Shown here in pieces: positions 8,233 through 16,266 of a stretch of 64,000 bases of DNA. The translations under genes were made by a program, and so were the position numbers. Position 1 is the stretch's first letter. Each line of letters starts with the position of its first letter. The stretch covers positions 221,466-285,465 of the forward strand of contig NZ_LELK01000001.1 of NCBI RefSeq assembly GCF_001039475.1, read 5' to 3'. The stretch comes from Guptibacillus hwajinpoensis. Its GTDB lineage: Bacteria > Bacillota > Bacilli > Bacillales > Guptibacillaceae. A model generated the notes under the pieces. It was given only the letters and a program-made list of their open reading frames with translations, was not told the origin of the DNA and searched no databases.

Positions 8233-8805
8233 ATGACTGATGAAGAAATGAAAAAAATCTCTGAAGCTATTGATGGAAATGAGTATGCTTTTGAGATTTT
8301 AATGAAGCCACATGTAAAAAACGCCAAAAAAACAGCTTATTTATTGCTTCATGATTTTTCTTTAGCAGAGGATGCTGTACAGGATGCACTCCTCCAGATA
8401 CATAACTCTTTATTTCGTTTCAAACCAGAAATGGCAACCCTTAAAACTTGGTTTAATGGGATAGTTATTAACTGTGCATTGAAAATTGCACGCAAAAGAC
8501 GATTTTGGTCAAAGTTGAACAATGATGCTTCCGATCCAGAGACTCCTGAAAAGAAAACCATTTTAAATGAAGAATCTGCTCTTATTTTTGAATGTGTAAA
8601 GAAATTAAGTTTGAAACTTAAAACAGTTATTATTCTACATTACTATCAGGACTTGTCCATAGAGGAAATAGGCATAACGTTAGGATTAAGTGAAGGAACG
8701 GTTAAATCCCGTCTTCATAATGCTAGGAAGAAATTAAAGAAAATCATGATAGAGAATAAAAAAGGAATACATACTTGGGAGGTAGAAATATGGAGCAAAA
8801 ATTAA
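8233..8805 (+). CDS. ECF-family RNA polymerase sigma factor (second)
   Basis: A 190-residue two-domain sigma factor. Region 2 is EYAFEILMKPHV...DFSLAEDAVQDALLQIHNSL...ATLKTWFNGIVINCALKIARKRR. Region 4 is KLSLKLKTVIILHYYQDLSIEEIG...LSEGTVKSRLHNARKKLKK with a clear helix-turn-helix. Start ATG 8233 follows AAAGGGGA; an upstream in-frame GTG at 8215 is less well placed. It overlaps the following anti-sigma gene by 16 bp. A TGAACCTTTTG element about 45 bp upstream resembles an ECF -35 box, suggesting autoregulation, though no clear -10 is seen. Confidence 0.9.
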   Translation: MTDEEMKKISEAIDGNEYAFEILMKPHVKNAKKTAYLLLHDFSLAEDAVQDALLQIHNSLFRFKPEMATLKTWFNGIVINCALKIARKRRFWSKLNNDASDPETPEKKTILNEESALIFECVKKLSLKLKTVIILHYYQDLSIEEIGITLGLSEGTVKSRLHNARKKLKKIMIENKKGIHTWEVEIWSKN

Positions 8806-9608
8806 GAAAGGCTTTGACTGATGTTGCTGAAGAGTATAATTTCTCAGATAAAGTACGTATGAAGTCAAAAAATAACTCGAACAAGAGAAAGAGGCGGCAC
8901 TTACAAGTCAGGTACTATGTGGCTGCAGTTTCTCTTATTATAGGTATTCTATTTGTAGCATCACCTGATGTTAGATCTATGACTGAAGAATGGACCACTC
9001 AGGTATTTCATATTGATATCTCTTCAAAAAAAGATTTTGAAATAAGAGAAGGTTATGTGTATGTTGATGGAGTAAAAACTGTTAAAGAAGAGGAGTATAA
9101 ACTAGCTCTTTATTCCTCTGTTTATACTGATGAAGGATATGTATTACAGGAAACAAATCATAAAGAAATTGTTATGCAGAATTTCACAGAAGACCATTTA
9201 GGACAGCAGTTTTCAACTATTAAAGATGCAATGAAACATGTAGATTATCATATTAAGCAACCTACCGTTTTGCCAGAGTATCTAAGCTTGGATAAAATAT
9301 ATGTTAATAAGGACCAAGCGACTCACATTTCCTTCAAATCTGATTCAAACAAAGACTTGTCCATAAATGTTGAAGAAAGAAGTGCTAAGGAAGGGTATAT
9401 AATATTAGATGACGTTGAGAAGATTGATATTGGCGGGAATGGTCGTATTGGTAAAACACCTAATAAATATTGGGACACTGATAGTAACAAACCTGCAGTG
9501 AACGCTGAATATGCATTAACGTTTATCGATCATGGCGTTCAATATGATCTATTTGGAACCAATTTAACAAAAGAAGAATTAATAGGAATAGCAAAAACGA
9601 TGAAGTAG
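8790..9608 (+). CDS. Anti-sigma factor with DUF4367 extracytoplasmic domain
   Basis: A 272-residue single-pass membrane protein. The N-terminal cytosolic segment of about 40 residues is rich in Lys and Arg, one helix lies at about 42-57 (YYVAAVSLIIGILFVA), and the outside domain (YVYVDGVKTVKEEEYKL...PTVLPEYLSLDKIYVNKDQ...) matches the DUF4367 layout common in sigma-linked envelope sensors. Start ATG 8790 with GGGAGGT; overlapping the sigma gene implies coupled translation and direct binding. The signal is unknown. Confidence 0.8.
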   Translation: MEQKLRKALTDVAEEYNFSDKVRMKSKNNSNKRKRRHLQVRYYVAAVSLIIGILFVASPDVRSMTEEWTTQVFHIDISSKKDFEIREGYVYVDGVKTVKEEEYKLALYSSVYTDEGYVLQETNHKEIVMQNFTEDHLGQQFSTIKDAMKHVDYHIKQPTVLPEYLSLDKIYVNKDQATHISFKSDSNKDLSINVEERSAKEGYIILDDVEKIDIGGNGRIGKTPNKYWDTDSNKPAVNAEYALTFIDHGVQYDLFGTNLTKEELIGIAKTMK

Positions 9609-9938
9609 TAGTATAAATTGGAGTCTTTAGCTAGTAGTTGATGGTAGCTAATAAAAGGAATCTGCCTCAAATTCTCTTAAAAAGGGAACAATTCTGCAAT
9701 CACACTGTAGTGAAATCGTTCAATAACTATTTTGAACAAACTCGGAGTGTTAATCTTAAGGGTCGCTCTCTTTTTAAGAAATTTAATTACGGGACAGGAT
9801 TTTAAAAAATAACAGACAAAGATGATACATTAATCATTGCTTCTAATCACATTATAAATTTTTAGGTATCACTAATGTGTTGTGTTACAATTCCTGTTAA
9901 ACTTCTACCTATTGTTATAGAAAGGGAAGAAAACATAG
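9609..9938. other. Gene-free stretch before the HxlR regulator
   Basis: No gene. A weak hairpin with a T-rich tail (GGAGTG...CGCTCTC, about 9744-9776) may terminate the sigma operon; it is preceded by AAACTCGGAG, a phrase also seen at about 7411 and, as AAATCGGAGC, near 2430 and 6340. Confidence 0.35.
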
Positions 9939-10307
9939 ATGGCAGAAAGTAATAAAAAGACCTTTTATTGTAACGTTGAGTTATCCCTAGATATTATAGG
10001 TGGTAAATGGAAGCCACTAATTATTCATCATATAGGTGGCGCTGGAGTTATTAGATATGGTCAATTAAAAAGAAAAATCCCTAATATTAATGAAAGAGTA
10101 TTGTCCAGGCAGCTTAGAGAACTAGAAGAAGCGAACCTGATCCAAAGAAAAATATATGATGAAGTTCCACCTAGAGTGGAGTATTCATTAATCGGAATGG
10201 GTAAAACATTAGTTCCTATCCTAAATGAACTAGGATCTTGGGGTGCAGAGTATAATCAAACATACCAACATGGAGAAGTTGATTTCGAAAACGAGTATAC
10301 CGAATGA
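9939..10307 (+). CDS. HxlR-family winged-helix transcriptional regulator
   Basis: A 122-residue HxlR/DUF24-type DNA-binding protein. It has the conserved N-terminal cysteine (YCN, Cys11), LDIIGGKWKPLIIHHI, RYGQLKRKIPNINERVLSRQLRELEEANLI recognition helices, and the VEYSLIGMGKTLVPIL wing. Family members in bacilli such as YodB, CatR and HypR sense quinones, aldehydes or disulfide stress through that Cys and often control a nearby nitroreductase. The nitroreductase gene about 300 bp downstream fits this, so it is the likely target. Confidence 0.9.
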   Translation: MAESNKKTFYCNVELSLDIIGGKWKPLIIHHIGGAGVIRYGQLKRKIPNINERVLSRQLRELEEANLIQRKIYDEVPPRVEYSLIGMGKTLVPILNELGSWGAEYNQTYQHGEVDFENEYTE

Positions 10308-10313
10308 TTTAGT

Positions 10314-10355
10314 AGAACCGTATTCACATGTGAATACGGTTCTACTTTTGTTTTT
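10314..10355 (+). terminator. Terminator after the HxlR gene
   Basis: A perfect 14-bp stem (10314-10327 with 10330-10343) and a very short loop, followed by ACTTTTGTTTTT. Such a tight palindrome could also act in both directions. Confidence 0.7.
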
Positions 10356-10385
10356 ATGAAAACAGTTTTCTAATTAAAGCAGTTT

Positions 10386-10434
10386 TGTACTTACATGTCT
10401 GTACGGCTAAAAATGTCAGTACTTGTTACCTATT
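10386..10434. promoter_or_regulatory. Possible operator with repeated GTAC half-sites
   Basis: GTACTTACATG...GTAC and a second CAGTACTTGTTACC lie about 30 bp apart between the HxlR and nitroreductase genes. HxlR-family sites are often built from TAC/GTA half-sites, so this is a plausible binding region. No clear -35/-10 pair was identified in 10356-10604. Confidence 0.3.
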
Positions 10435-10604
10435 TAAAGGGATTATATACTGACAACGTAATTGATATTCCAGCCCCAAGAAGAAGTGAAGACCTATAGC
10501 CTAAAAGATAGAGTTATGTTTAGGGTTGTGGTGGTACTACTTTTTGGAATGGAATTGTTATAAATACAAACAAATTGTTATTGTAAAAAAGGAGAGTACA
10601 ACCC

Positions 10605-11258
10605 ATGGAACTTATGCAAGCATTAACAAATAGATATTCAACTAAGGAATTTGATCAAATAAAGAAAATTTCTGATGAAGATATAGAAACGATTAAAAAT
10701 CTGTTGCAATTGGCTCCTTCATCAACAAACGTTCAACCATGGCATTTTATTGTTGCTTCAACCGAAGAAGGAAAAAAACGTGTGGCAACTGCTGCGCAAG
10801 GAGATTTTAGTTTCAATGAACCGAAACTTTTAAATGCATCAGCGGTTGTGGTTTTCTCAACAAAGAGCGAGATCTCAGAGGATTATTTGCATCATGTCAC
10901 TGAAAAGGAAGATCAGGATGGGCGCTTTGCCGAAGAGAAACATAAACAGGGTACACATGCTGTCAGAAAGATGTTTGTCGATCTGCACAAATATGATTTA
11001 AAAGACCTTCAGCAATGGTCTGAAAAACAAGTATATTTAAATGTTGGCAGTTTCTTATTAGGTGTTGCAGAACTGGGGATTGACGCAGTTCCTATGGAGG
11101 GACTAGATTTGAAAGCTTTAGATAATGAGTTCGACCTTCGCGAAAAAGGCTTTACATCATGTGTGGTAGTGGCTTTAGGTTATCGTTCTTCAACAGACTT
11201 TAATGCAACGTTACCAAAATCAAGACTTAATCAATCAGAAATCATTGAGGAAGTGTAG
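10605..11258 (+). CDS. Oxygen-insensitive NAD(P)H nitroreductase
   Basis: A 217-residue FMN-dependent nitroreductase of the NfsB/dihydropteridine reductase group. The FMN-phosphate binding RYSTKEFD lies near the N-terminus, APSSTNVQPWHF at about residues 38-49 is the family signature, and GVAELGIDAVPMEGLD plus VVVALGYRS are in the C-half. The enzyme reduces nitroaromatics, quinones or pteridines in the cytosol. AAGGAG precedes ATG 10605. Placement behind an HxlR regulator suggests induction by electrophiles. Confidence 0.9.
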   Translation: MELMQALTNRYSTKEFDQIKKISDEDIETIKNLLQLAPSSTNVQPWHFIVASTEEGKKRVATAAQGDFSFNEPKLLNASAVVVFSTKSEISEDYLHHVTEKEDQDGRFAEEKHKQGTHAVRKMFVDLHKYDLKDLQQWSEKQVYLNVGSFLLGVAELGIDAVPMEGLDLKALDNEFDLREKGFTSCVVVALGYRSSTDFNATLPKSRLNQSEIIEEV

Positions 11259-11408
11259 CAAGGAACTTAGGCTTGAAGAGCTAGCTGGTAGTAAATCATT
11301 AGGGTAATTATCTATTGAGGTAATTACCCTCTATTGTGTAATGGAGAGGAAGTATAATTCTTAAACAAAATCATTTAATGGGGCTTACCCCTATATGGAG
11401 GGATTTAT

Positions 11409-12182
11409 GTGAAGATTTTACTGACTGGTGCTACAGATGGTATTGGACTAGCAACTGCAAGGATGTTAGTTGCTGATGGTCATAAGGTATTACTGCATGG
11501 CCGTAATAATGAGAAATTAGCAAGTGTTGCAAAAGAACTTGGGGAAGAGAATACAGAGCAATATGTGGCGGATTTATCAGAGTTAGCTCAGGTAGAAAAG
11601 TTAGCACAAGAGGTAGCGGAGAAGCATGATCGGTTAGATGTTCTCTTAAATAACGCGGGCGTGTATAATTCGTCGAATGTCGTGACTGGGGATGGTTTAG
11701 ACATTCGGTTTGCAGTCAATACGGTTGCGCCATACCTGCTGATGAAATCACTACTTCCATTAATGGACGAATCGAGTCGTGTTATTAATCTGTCATCAGC
11801 AGCGCAAGCACCTGTTGATGTTAAGGCGCTTTCTGGTTTAGCAAGGCTTAGTGACGGTGAGGCATATGCTCAGAGTAAGCTTGCATTGACGATGTGGACG
11901 TTTGAACTAGCTCAGTATGTAGCGCCTGTATTGGTTGCCGTGAATCCTAAATCATTGTTAGCGAGCAAAATGGTGAAAAGCGCGTTCGGAGTGCAAGGAC
12001 AGGATATTAACCTTGGAGCCGAAATCTTATGTCGTGCTGCCCTGGCTGATACGTTTAGGAATGCGTCAGGTAAGTATTTTGATAATGACATTGGAGAATT
12101 CACTGAGCCACATCCGGATGCACGTGACGATGAAAAACGTTCAACGCTCGTACAGCAATTGGATGCTATAATAGGAAAATAA
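11409..12182 (+). CDS. SDR-family NAD(P)-dependent oxidoreductase
   Basis: A 257-residue classical short-chain dehydrogenase/reductase. It has TGATDGIG near the N-terminus (cofactor loop), GRNNEKL suggesting NADP preference, LLNNAGVYN, the catalytic serine in VINLSSAAQ, and YAQSK (Tyr-Lys pair). Start GTG 11409 follows GGAGGG; ATG 11407 is out of frame and immediately stopped. Followed by a strong terminator. It may work with the preceding nitroreductase in detoxification, but that is only inferred from position. Confidence 0.88.
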   Translation: MKILLTGATDGIGLATARMLVADGHKVLLHGRNNEKLASVAKELGEENTEQYVADLSELAQVEKLAQEVAEKHDRLDVLLNNAGVYNSSNVVTGDGLDIRFAVNTVAPYLLMKSLLPLMDESSRVINLSSAAQAPVDVKALSGLARLSDGEAYAQSKLALTMWTFELAQYVAPVLVAVNPKSLLASKMVKSAFGVQGQDINLGAEILCRAALADTFRNASGKYFDNDIGEFTEPHPDARDDEKRSTLVQQLDAIIGK

Positions 12183-12228
12183 AAAGGTCAGACGCTTGTG
12201 AAATGAATCAAGTGTCTGACCTTTTTTT
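12182..12228 (+). terminator. Terminator after the SDR gene
   Basis: AAAGGTCAGAC(G/A)CTTG pairs with CAAGTGTCTGACCTTT around a 10-nt loop, followed by seven T. Confidence 0.85.
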
Positions 12229-12375
12229 GTTCCTTAATTCTGGGAGCATTATATGGTTTTATTTGTAATTATAGGTACTATAATCATCTAAATGACATAT
12301 ATATGTTGCAAAAAGACATTCTTATTATATAATGGAAAAAGAAGGTTATTATTTTACAAATTGTGGGGTGGGGAA

Positions 12376-13239
12376 ATGAGTATCGAAATGAAGCGTCTTT
12401 CGAAATCGTTCAAGAAAGGCGAACTTGCATTATCAAAGGTTGATTTTACGATGCAAAGAGGCGAGGTTGTTGGGTTGGTTGGTCCGAACGGGGCGGGGAA
12501 GACGACGCTGATGAAAGTACTATCTGGGATCATTGTGAAGTACGACGGTGAGTTAATTATGGGTGATCAAGCAAAGGTAGGGAGTTTAATAGAGAAACCG
12601 AAGTTCTTTCCGAATAGGAGTGGGTTGTACAACATCAACTACTTTAGTGCATTGTATGGAGCGAGCAATAAGCAAATGGATGACATCATTGAGTCGCTTA
12701 AAATGGCTTCCTATTTGAAAAAGAAGGTGAAGCATTATTCGCTTGGTATGAAGCAGCGGCTTGGAATTGCGCTTGCACTCATTTCGAACCCTGACTATCT
12801 TATTTTAGATGAACCGACGAACGGTATGGACCCTGATGGGATACGAAATATTCTTGGTTATGTAAGAGAGCTTGTTAAGGAACGAAACATTGGCGTGCTG
12901 ATTTCCAGTCACATTTTAGAAGATGTGGAGAACATCAGTGACCGCGTGTATGTGATCAAAGATGGGGCGTTCGTGAATCAGTATAGTTGTGACCGTGAGC
13001 ATGAGCAGGTGATCAGCCTTGCTTTTTCAGAGGGTGAGGTTCATAAAGCGTTCAGCATGTTGGGTAATGAAGAAGGCATCAACAAACAGCAGAATTTGAT
13101 TTCCTTTATCTACGATGGAGACATGAAGCCGATCTTGCAGCACTTAGGTCAGCAAGAAATCTATCCGACTGACGTGAAGTCGAAGAGTGCAACGTTAGAA
13201 GACTTTTACTTTGAACAGATGAAAGGGGAAGCGAAATGA
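12376..13239 (+). CDS. ABC transporter ATP-binding protein
   Basis: A 287-residue ABC ATPase. Walker A is GPNGAGKTT at about residues 36-44, the signature segment YSLGMKQRLGIALAL is a variant of LSGGQ as found in BcrA/NatA-type exporters, Walker B is YLILDEPTNGMD, and the switch histidine is in ISSHILEDV. Start ATG 12376 (GTGGGGTGGGG upstream). First gene of a four-gene operon; a TATAAT at 12279-12284 is the likely -10 box. The stop overlaps the permease start by 4 bp. The substrate is probably a lantibiotic, peptide or lipid, not determinable here. Confidence 0.9.
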   Translation: MSIEMKRLSKSFKKGELALSKVDFTMQRGEVVGLVGPNGAGKTTLMKVLSGIIVKYDGELIMGDQAKVGSLIEKPKFFPNRSGLYNINYFSALYGASNKQMDDIIESLKMASYLKKKVKHYSLGMKQRLGIALALISNPDYLILDEPTNGMDPDGIRNILGYVRELVKERNIGVLISSHILEDVENISDRVYVIKDGAFVNQYSCDREHEQVISLAFSEGEVHKAFSMLGNEEGINKQQNLISFIYDGDMKPILQHLGQQEIYPTDVKSKSATLEDFYFEQMKGEAK

Positions 13240-13955
13240 ATTTTGGAAAATATCTCACACTTGAGCTTAGACGAAACGTCCTCAGTATACCGCTATTTCT
13301 AGCGATCGGACTTTCGCTTGTGATAGGTGGCGGCATCGTCTACTCGATTTATGAGATGGATGGACCTTTTCGTCCGGAAAATGTAACTGCGTTGTACTCA
13401 ATGATCGCGACGGTTGCACTGGGGGTGTATTGTGCAAAGCTCGTCATCATAGACCTTCATTACGGAACGATCTACTTGCTGTTCACGTCAGCACGAGACA
13501 GACTAAAGTTCCTTATATCAAGAGTGATCGTCATCATGGCCGTGTCAGTAATGTTTGGCATCGGTTGCGGTGCGCTTGTCTATGTAAATCATTTTCTTAA
13601 CGATCAGGCGTTTTCATGGGGAGATGTTGGCTCATCCGTTTTCCACTATGTATTGTTCGGGGTGTTCTTCACACTATTCTTTCTCGTGATTTCGATGTTC
13701 TACCAGAAGACGATGAACCTTTTCGTTCTTTCGATCGTGACGATTCTTGTGCTACCAAGCATCCTCGGCATCATATTGCAGGTCGATGCTGTGCCAGCAT
13801 TTATAAAAGACTTCGTAACCTATCTGCCGTTATATAGCTTGCCGAACGATCTTCCGTTTCTTGAATTGGAGAGTCTTGACATGGTTGTCGTAACGACCGT
13901 CAGCCTCAGCTTGTTCGCATTTGCGTATTATCGGTTACCCAAAACAGATTACTAA
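13236..13955 (+). CDS. ABC transporter permease subunit
   Basis: A 239-residue integral membrane protein with about six hydrophobic helices (for example FLAIGLSLVIGGGIVYSIY and VIVIMAVSVMFGIGCGALVY). It overlaps the ATPase gene by ATGA and is the membrane half of the same transporter. The size and helix number match ABC-2-type permeases used with BcrA/NatA ATPases. Fourteen bp separate it from the next gene. Confidence 0.8.
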   Translation: MNFGKYLTLELRRNVLSIPLFLAIGLSLVIGGGIVYSIYEMDGPFRPENVTALYSMIATVALGVYCAKLVIIDLHYGTIYLLFTSARDRLKFLISRVIVIMAVSVMFGIGCGALVYVNHFLNDQAFSWGDVGSSVFHYVLFGVFFTLFFLVISMFYQKTMNLFVLSIVTILVLPSILGIILQVDAVPAFIKDFVTYLPLYSLPNDLPFLELESLDMVVVTTVSLSLFAFAYYRLPKTDY

Positions 13956-13969
13956 CAGGAGGGGAAGTA

Positions 13970-14506
13970 ATGAAACTATTTTCAAAACGAAAAGTGTTGG
14001 ATGAGCGCTTATCGGGGCTTCAAAACGGGATTTTTCGAGAACTTTATTCAATCGTTGTAGGGCTTTGTGGACTGTCGATCTTTTATGAACAGTTCTTTGG
14101 AGAGGTTGGTTTAGCAAATATTTGGCTGGAACTCGTGATCATCATTGGGGGCGGGGCTTATTATATGATACGCTCTTCAATGCTTGGTATTTTCACAGAT
14201 GAAGTCGAGATGCATGATCGTTCGAGTAAGTGGAAGATGAGTACGAAGAATATTGTGATCAGCGTGCTCGTAGGACTAGGAATTTCATTAACGTTTGCGA
14301 CAATCAATTCGCAGCGATTCGGCGAAACGAGAGGAGAAACAATCGAGTTCTTCTTCACTATCTTTTTTACATGCATTATGATTTACATTCCTTTCTTATT
14401 TGCAATCCTTGTTCTTCCTTACGCGTTTGCGAAGTACCGAAGCGATAAGGTTAACAAGCAAGAGTTAGAGGACATAGACGATGAAGACGAACAGGATGTG
14501 CGGTGA
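13970..14506 (+). CDS. DUF6773-like membrane protein of the ABC/XRE operon
   Basis: A 178-residue protein with four predicted helices in two hairpins (about 45-80 and 90-150) and a very acidic C-terminal tail (QELEDIDDEDEQDV). The start region KVLDERLSGLQNGIFRELYSI resembles the DUF6773 family, regularly encoded between a small ABC transporter and a short XRE regulator in Firmicutes. Its role is unknown; an accessory or immunity-like part of the transporter is a guess from context. Confidence 0.6.
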   Translation: MKLFSKRKVLDERLSGLQNGIFRELYSIVVGLCGLSIFYEQFFGEVGLANIWLELVIIIGGGAYYMIRSSMLGIFTDEVEMHDRSSKWKMSTKNIVISVLVGLGISLTFATINSQRFGETRGETIEFFFTIFFTCIMIYIPFLFAILVLPYAFAKYRSDKVNKQELEDIDDEDEQDVR

Positions 14507-14512
14507 TCGACG

Positions 14513-14707
14513 TTGAAAAATAAAAAACTAAAGATGGCGCGAGTGGAGCACGACCTTTCGCAGCAGGAACTTGCGAAAAAGGTTGGTGTGTCGAGGCAAA
14601 CGATTGGCTTGATTGAACTCGGAAAATATAATCCTACGCTTCAATTATGTGTAGCGATTTGTAAGGCTCTTGGAAAGACGCTCGATGAGTTGTTTTGGGA
14701 GGAGTAG
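14513..14707 (+). CDS. Short XRE-family helix-turn-helix regulator
   Basis: A 64-residue single-domain repressor of the Cro/CI type with no sensor domain. It carries KMARVEHDLSQQELAKKVGVSRQTIGLIELGKYNPTL and ends in LGKTLDELFWEE, typical of the YgzD-like group. Start TTG 14513 lies six bases after the upstream stop, so translation is probably coupled. It most likely autoregulates the operon from a site near 12279. Followed by a terminator. Confidence 0.85.
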   Translation: MKNKKLKMARVEHDLSQQELAKKVGVSRQTIGLIELGKYNPTLQLCVAICKALGKTLDELFWEE

Positions 14708-14747
14708 GAGCTCTTAAGATTGTTGTTTTTAAACGGATACTATTTAC

Positions 14748-14792
14748 AAAAACGAGTGGTGGATTGCATAGCAATCACACACTCGTTTTTTT
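14748..14792 (+). terminator. Terminator of the ABC/XRE operon
   Basis: AAAACGAGTG...CACTCGTTTT stem with an inner GGATTGC/GCAATC extension and a seven-T tail. Confidence 0.85.
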
Positions 14793-14887
14793 ATGAAATT
14801 CTAAACGTTAGGCGTAGAGCCTAGCAATAAAGTTCTGTTAAGTTCAATATTGAGTAACATTTCTATATAATCAAGTGGTGTCCCTAT

Positions 14888-14938
14888 ACAACAAAAATAT
14901 GAAAATTTTTTGTTGTAAATATAAGCATATACTTATAT
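14888..14938 (+). promoter_or_regulatory. ars promoter/operator region
   Basis: Two nested symmetries lie just ahead of arsR. ATATAAG (14919-14925) and CTTATAT (14932-14938) form a perfect 7-bp dyad typical of ArsR boxes. ACAACAAAAA (14888-14897) and TTTTTGTTGT (14907-14916) form a 10-bp inverted repeat. A promoter TTGTTG (14910-14915)-N17-TTATAT (14933-14938) would overlap the dyad, so ArsR binding would block RNA polymerase. Confidence 0.55.
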
Positions 14939-14959
14939 ACTAATGACTGAGGTGATTTT

Positions 14960-15304
14960 ATGGAAAAAATCATTATTGAATTAGAAGATACAGCCAAAAC
15001 TCTGAAACTTTTAGGAGATAAAACTCGATTAACGATCATAGGGCTCTTAAAGGATAGTGAGTGCTGTGTTTGTGAATTTGTAGAAGTATTACAAATGAGC
15101 CAGCCTTCTGTCAGCCAGCACCTAAGGAAATTACGAGATGCTGGATTAGTGAGAGAACAGAGGAGAGGGCAATGGATTTTCTATTCATTAAATGCTCAAC
15201 ATGAAACATACCCAATCATCCAACAAATTTTAGATCAAATCCCCGATCAAAAAGAGAAGTTACGAGCATTGGAGGAAGCTGGTTTACGCATCCAATGCAA
15301 CTAG
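14960..15304 (+). CDS. arsR: ArsR arsenical repressor
   Basis: A 114-residue ArsR/SmtB winged-helix repressor. SECCVCEF at about residues 34-41 carries the ELCVCDL-type As(III)/Sb(III) site on helix 3, [18 protein letters not shown] is the recognition helix, and GQWIFYSLN the wing. In the family, As(III) binding to the cysteines releases DNA. It heads the operon arsR-arsC-arsD-arsA-hesB-like. The 75-bp gap before arsC contains no gene. Confidence 0.92.
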   Translation: MEKIIIELEDTAKTLKLLGDKTRLTIIGLLKDSECCVCEFVEVLQMSQPSVSQHLRKLRDAGLVREQRRGQWIFYSLNAQHETYPIIQQILDQIPDQKEKLRALEEAGLRIQCN

Positions 15305-15378
15305 TAGGGAATTCCAATAAATTTGGCAGTAGCAGCCAGTGTACCACCAATATTTTTTTATTAAAGGAGAAATGTTTC

Positions 15379-15801
15379 ATGTCTACTAAACCCGTACTTT
15401 ACTTTCTTTGCACAGGTAACTCATGTCGCAGTCAAATGGCTGAAGGCTTCGGGAAGAAATATCTTGGAGACGAGTTCGATGTTCGTTCTGCTGGGATTGA
15501 AGCGCATGGCCTAAACCCTAATGCTGTTAAAGCGATGAACGAAGTTGAAATCGATATTAGTGACCAAACGTCAGATATTATTGATTCAGATGTGTTAAAT
15601 AATGCTGCATATGCGATAACTCTTTGCGGTGATGCGAATGATAAATGCCCGATGACACCTCCACATGTCACGCGTTTTCACTGGGGATTCGATGATCCAG
15701 CTAAAGCAGAAGGTACAGATGAAGAAAAGTGGGCTGTTTTCCAGCGCGTTCGTGACCAAATTGCTGATCGTATCAAGCAATTTGCAGATGATAAAAAATA
15801 A
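15379..15801 (+). CDS. arsC: Arsenate reductase, thioredoxin-coupled type
   Basis: A 140-residue low-molecular-weight phosphatase-fold enzyme that reduces arsenate to arsenite. The catalytic loop CTGNSCRS starts at Cys11, and the disulfide relay cysteines are Cys83 (LCGDA) and Cys90 (KCPM), matching the Cys10/82/89 relay of the Bacillus thioredoxin-dependent enzymes. Start ATG 15379 follows AAAGGAG; an open extension upstream has no ribosome binding site. Product As(III) would be handed to ArsD/ArsA. Confidence 0.95.
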   Translation: MSTKPVLYFLCTGNSCRSQMAEGFGKKYLGDEFDVRSAGIEAHGLNPNAVKAMNEVEIDISDQTSDIIDSDVLNNAAYAITLCGDANDKCPMTPPHVTRFHWGFDDPAKAEGTDEEKWAVFQRVRDQIADRIKQFADDKK

Positions 15802-15884
15802 TAAGGAACAGCCAAGACTAAGTACTGTTTTGGCTGTTTTTCACGAGTATATAATTGATATTAATTTAATTATGGAGGGTTTAG

Positions 15885-16253
15885 ATGAAACTCGAAATTT
15901 TTGATCCGGCAATGTGTTGTTCTACTGGTGTATGTGGTCCAAGTGTCGATCCAGAATTAACTCGCTTTGCGAGTGCAGTGTTTTCACTTCAAAAAAAGGG
16001 TTTTCAGATTGAACGATACAACTTGGCCAATGATCCTGGGAAATTCACAGAAAATAAGAAAGCGTCAGATTTCCTTCATGAGAAAGGGCCGGATGCTTTA
16101 CCAATAGTATTGATGGATGGGGAAGTGGTTATGAATTCCTCTTATCCGAGTAATACTCAACTTTCAGAGTGGTTTGATATCGACAAAGACGAATTGAAAG
16201 AACAGCCGAAAAGCAACAGTGTAACGATTAATATTAGCGATCTTAAAAAGTAA
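15885..16253 (+). CDS. arsD: ArsD arsenic metallochaperone
   Basis: A 122-residue thioredoxin-fold metallochaperone that delivers As(III) to ArsA. MCCSTGVCGP has the required Cys11-Cys12 and Cys17; the DPELTRF and LPIVLMDGEVV segments are characteristic. The vicinal cysteine pairs near the C-terminus of the E. coli plasmid protein are absent, as is common in bacilli. ArsD normally acts only with ArsA, which is encoded 11 bp downstream. Confidence 0.92.
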   Translation: MKLEIFDPAMCCSTGVCGPSVDPELTRFASAVFSLQKKGFQIERYNLANDPGKFTENKKASDFLHEKGPDALPIVLMDGEVVMNSSYPSNTQLSEWFDIDKDELKEQPKSNSVTINISDLKK

Positions 16254-16266
16254 GGGGTGAAAAGTG

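Noticed and set aside
15305-15378. A frame reading [18 protein letters not shown] between arsR and arsC, possibly a remnant of an efflux pump
   Set aside because: Too short and not clearly similar to Acr3 or ArsB; only the missing pump itself is reported.
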